Positions 4,436 to 6,273 of a DNA stretch of 6,273 nucleotides are shown piece by piece. Position 1 is the stretch's first letter, and each line of letters opens with the position of its first letter. The notes beneath the pieces were generated by a model, which was not told the DNA's origin, did not search any database, and saw only the letters and a list, made by a program, of their open reading frames with translations. Source of the DNA: Candidatus Sediminicultor secundus (GTDB taxonomy: Bacteria; Atribacterota; JS1; SB-45; 34-128); assembly GCA_002849045.2 (NCBI GenBank), contig NCRO01000213.1, forward strand, positions 1 through 6,273, given 5' to 3'. The translations under genes and the position numbers were made by a program.

Positions 4436-4948
4436 TCACCTCTCTAACCTTAAAAGATTTATTATCTTATCCACGACTTCCTGAGTTGTAAAATTAGTGG
4501 TATCAATTTTCCATTTTATATTATCATATATCTTCTTTCTTTCTTCTAAAAGGCGATTAATCTCACTTAAGACGTCTTCCCCTTTTAAAAGGGGTCGATT
4601 ATTCTTTCTTTTTACCCGATTATAGATAGTCTGGGAATCAGCATAAAGACAGATTATTTGTCCTCTCTGACTTAGTATCCTGGCATTATCCGAAGAAAGC
4701 AGAGTTCCCCCGCCGGTCGCAATTACCATATTTTCTTCTTTAGATAATTCTTTTACTAATTTATTCTCTTGTGCTCGAAAATACTTTTCCCCGTATCTGG
4801 CAAAAATATCTGCTATATTCGTTCTCTGGCGTTCTTCGATTATCCGGTCCATATCTATAAATTCCATTTTTAATTTTCGAGCTAATTCTTTTGCTACTAC
4901 ACTCTTACCAGTCCCCATAAATCCGGTAATAACAATATTTTTTCTCAT
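4436..4948 (-). CDS. aroK: Shikimate kinase
   Basis: Phosphorylates shikimate to shikimate 3-phosphate with ATP, the fifth shikimate step. It has 170 residues, the normal size. Walker A is GFMGTGKS (9-16). Shikimate-binding residues are D34 (FIDMD, 30-34), R58 (YFRAQE) and the GGG motif at 79-81 (ATGGGTL). The lid arginine is R118 (NRPLL, 117-121), and R137 in ERKKIYD matches the late substrate arginine. All key residues are present. The ATG at 4948 shares ATGA with the aroC stop, and the aroB Shine-Dalgarno overlaps the aroK stop, so translation of aroC, aroK and aroB is probably coupled. With only one copy visible, the symbol aroK rather than aroL is a convention. Confidence 0.96.
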   Translation of the reverse strand: MRKNIVITGFMGTGKSVVAKELARKLKMEFIDMDRIIEERQRTNIADIFARYGEKYFRAQENKLVKELSKEENMVIATGGGTLLSSDNARILSQRGQIICLYADSQTIYNRVKRKNNRPLLKGEDVLSEINRLLEERKKIYDNIKWKIDTTNFTTQEVVDKIINLLRLER

Positions 4949-6093
4949 TTCTTCCGGAGTAACTCCTTATAATTTTCATAATTTTCTTTAATTTCGACCA
5001 ATGAATCCCCGCCAAATTTTCCCAAAAAAACTGCTGCTATTTCCCAGGCTGCTACTGCTTCTCCCACTACACTGGCAGCTGGAATTACACATATATCAGA
5101 CCTTTGATAGATTGCTTTTGTCTCTTTTTTAGTAGCAAAATCAACAGAATGAAGGGGATTAATTAGAGTAGGTATGGGTTTAAGGTAAGCTCTAATTACC
5201 ACTTCTTCTCCATTGGTAACTCCACCTTCTATGCCACCAGCGCGATTAGTCTTTCGATAATATCTTGAAGAATTTTTTTCTGATTTTTCGCGAATAGAAA
5301 TTTCATCATGGACATCTGAACCTTTTTTCTCTGAGGCCTCTACCCCTTCACCTATTTCTACCGCCTTTATCCCTGGTATACTCATCAGAGCTGAAGCCAA
5401 GCGAGCATCCAGACGCCTATCCCATTGAACGTAACTTCCCAAACCAACGGGAACACCAGTAATTACCACCTCAAATATCCCGCCTAAAGTATCTCCTTTC
5501 TCTTGAGCTCGATCTATCTCTCTACACATTCCAATTGATGCTATTCCATCTATACAATATACTGGTGATTTGTTAATCTCAGTTTTAATCTTTGAATTGA
5601 AAGAAGTAATCCTCCGGGCCTTAACTTGCCCAATCCTTAATACATAACTATAAATATTTAAATCAAATTCTTCCAAAAATTGTTGAGCTACTGAGCCTAT
5701 AGCCACCCTCATGGCAGTCTGTCGAGCACTGGCTCTTTCTAAAACTTTCCTTACATCTTTAAATCCATATTTGATAGCACCTGCAAAATCGGCATGCCCT
5801 GGTCGAGGAATAGTTAAAGAGGGATATTTTTTATCTTGCCAATTCTCCCAGTCTTTATTTTTTATCATTAAGCCAAGCGGGCTTCCTATAGTTTTCCCTT
5901 CTACTAATCCGGATAATATCTCAACTCGATCCTGTTCAATCTTCATCCTCTCTCCTCTGCCATACCCCCCTTGACGTCTTTTTAGATCAAGATTGATTTT
6001 TTCTTCTTTTAAGCAAAGACCTGCCGGCAATCCTTCTACTATTCCCACTAGACATTTCCCATGAGATTCTCCTGCATCAAGAAATCTTAGCAT
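4945..6093 (-). CDS. aroC: Chorismate synthase
   Basis: Removes phosphate from EPSP to give chorismate, using reduced FMN without net redox change; the last common step of aromatic amino-acid synthesis. It has 382 residues, a typical length. Signature segments: AGESHGKCLVGIVEGLPAG (7-25) with H11, RRQGGYGRGERM (39-50), GSPLGLMIKN (70-79), RPGHADFAGAIKYG (97-110) with H100, the ERASARQTAMRVA block (119-131), RSDICVIPAA near the C-terminus and FGGD (360-363). Both conserved histidines and the arginine-rich FMN/EPSP site are intact. The ATG at 6093 is preceded by GGAG and AGGA purine blocks within 15 nt. It lies 38 nt after aroE and overlaps aroK by 4 nt (ATGA). Confidence 0.97.
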   Translation of the reverse strand: MLRFLDAGESHGKCLVGIVEGLPAGLCLKEEKINLDLKRRQGGYGRGERMKIEQDRVEILSGLVEGKTIGSPLGLMIKNKDWENWQDKKYPSLTIPRPGHADFAGAIKYGFKDVRKVLERASARQTAMRVAIGSVAQQFLEEFDLNIYSYVLRIGQVKARRITSFNSKIKTEINKSPVYCIDGIASIGMCREIDRAQEKGDTLGGIFEVVITGVPVGLGSYVQWDRRLDARLASALMSIPGIKAVEIGEGVEASEKKGSDVHDEISIREKSEKNSSRYYRKTNRAGGIEGGVTNGEEVVIRAYLKPIPTLINPLHSVDFATKKETKAIYQRSDICVIPAASVVGEAVAAWEIAAVFLGKFGGDSLVEIKENYENYKELLRKK

Positions 6094-6131
6094 TTTTCCT
6101 TTTTCTCCTTTCTTTTCGGCTTCTAAGCAAC

Positions 6132-6273
6132 CTAAACGCTCCTTTTAATTATTTCTAATACTTCCTCCCCTTCTGGCTTAAGGCCAGTCCAGAGATAGAA
6201 ACTCTCTATACCTTGATAAACTAACATCGGTAAGCCATTAATTATTTTTGCTCCTGCCCTCTCAGCCTGCCTC
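6132..6273 (-). CDS. aroE: Shikimate dehydrogenase, C-terminal 46 residues (partial)
   Basis: The frame enters from the right edge (first full codon at 6272) and ends with TAG at 6134-6132. The visible peptide contains AGAKIINGLPMLVYQGIESF and then YLWTGLKPEGEE. This matches the conserved end of AroE (G...NGLPMLVYQG...F..WTG..P), whose glutamine contacts shikimate. The family reduces 3-dehydroshikimate to shikimate with NADPH, the step between aroQ and aroK, so it fits this operon. The Rossmann domain lies outside the window, so specificity for NADPH or against quinate cannot be judged. Confidence 0.9.
   Translation of the reverse strand, partial: RQAERAGAKIINGLPMLVYQGIESFYLWTGLKPEGEEVLEIIKRSV

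Noticed and set aside
5711..5974. A plus-strand open frame opposite aroC
   Set aside because: It is antisense to the conserved chorismate synthase signature blocks.

Overview
This AT-rich window comes from a bacterium. It carries the 3' part of a shikimate/chorismate operon, a tyrosine-branch gene and the ribosome-rescue pair smpB-ssrA, all transcribed on the minus strand. The proteins are clear family members, but nothing here fixes the phylum. The compact aro operon, stand-alone TyrA, type II dehydroquinase and intergenic spaces full of short repeats would suit an uncultured anaerobic lineage. That placement is inference only.

Layout in the direction of transcription (high to low coordinates): the C-terminal end of aroE (shikimate dehydrogenase, running off the right edge), aroC (chorismate synthase), aroK (shikimate kinase), aroB (3-dehydroquinate synthase) and aroQ (type II 3-dehydroquinate dehydratase). 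These are tightly packed: aroC/aroK share ATGA, aroK/aroB are 4 nt apart and aroB/aroQ overlap by 7 nt. Together they cover the steps from DAHP to chorismate except EPSP synthase (aroA), which is not in the window. About 315 bp of repeats and hairpins then separates aroQ from tyrA (prephenate dehydrogenase), which draws on chorismate made by the upstream genes.

After tyrA comes about 320 bp without a gene, filled by a degenerate repeat with a 7-bp period. At its far end is a strong promoter (TTGAGA, 17 bp, TATAAT) that drives smpB and probably ssrA. The tmRNA is of the ordinary one-piece type. Its acceptor stem, T arm, first pseudoknot and tag frame (ANDKQLAFAA) can all be read, and an intrinsic terminator follows. 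A partial unrecognised CDS lies at the left edge.

Two features stand out. First, the 5' end of the tmRNA overlaps the last codons and the stop codon of smpB, so 5' maturation of tmRNA from a shared transcript would leave a nonstop smpB mRNA, the very substrate of the SmpB-tmRNA system. Second, aroB contains two in-frame copies, exactly 69 bp apart, of a GAAA-loop palindrome that also occurs in the aroQ-tyrA spacer. They add roughly 30 residues to a loop of an otherwise intact enzyme.
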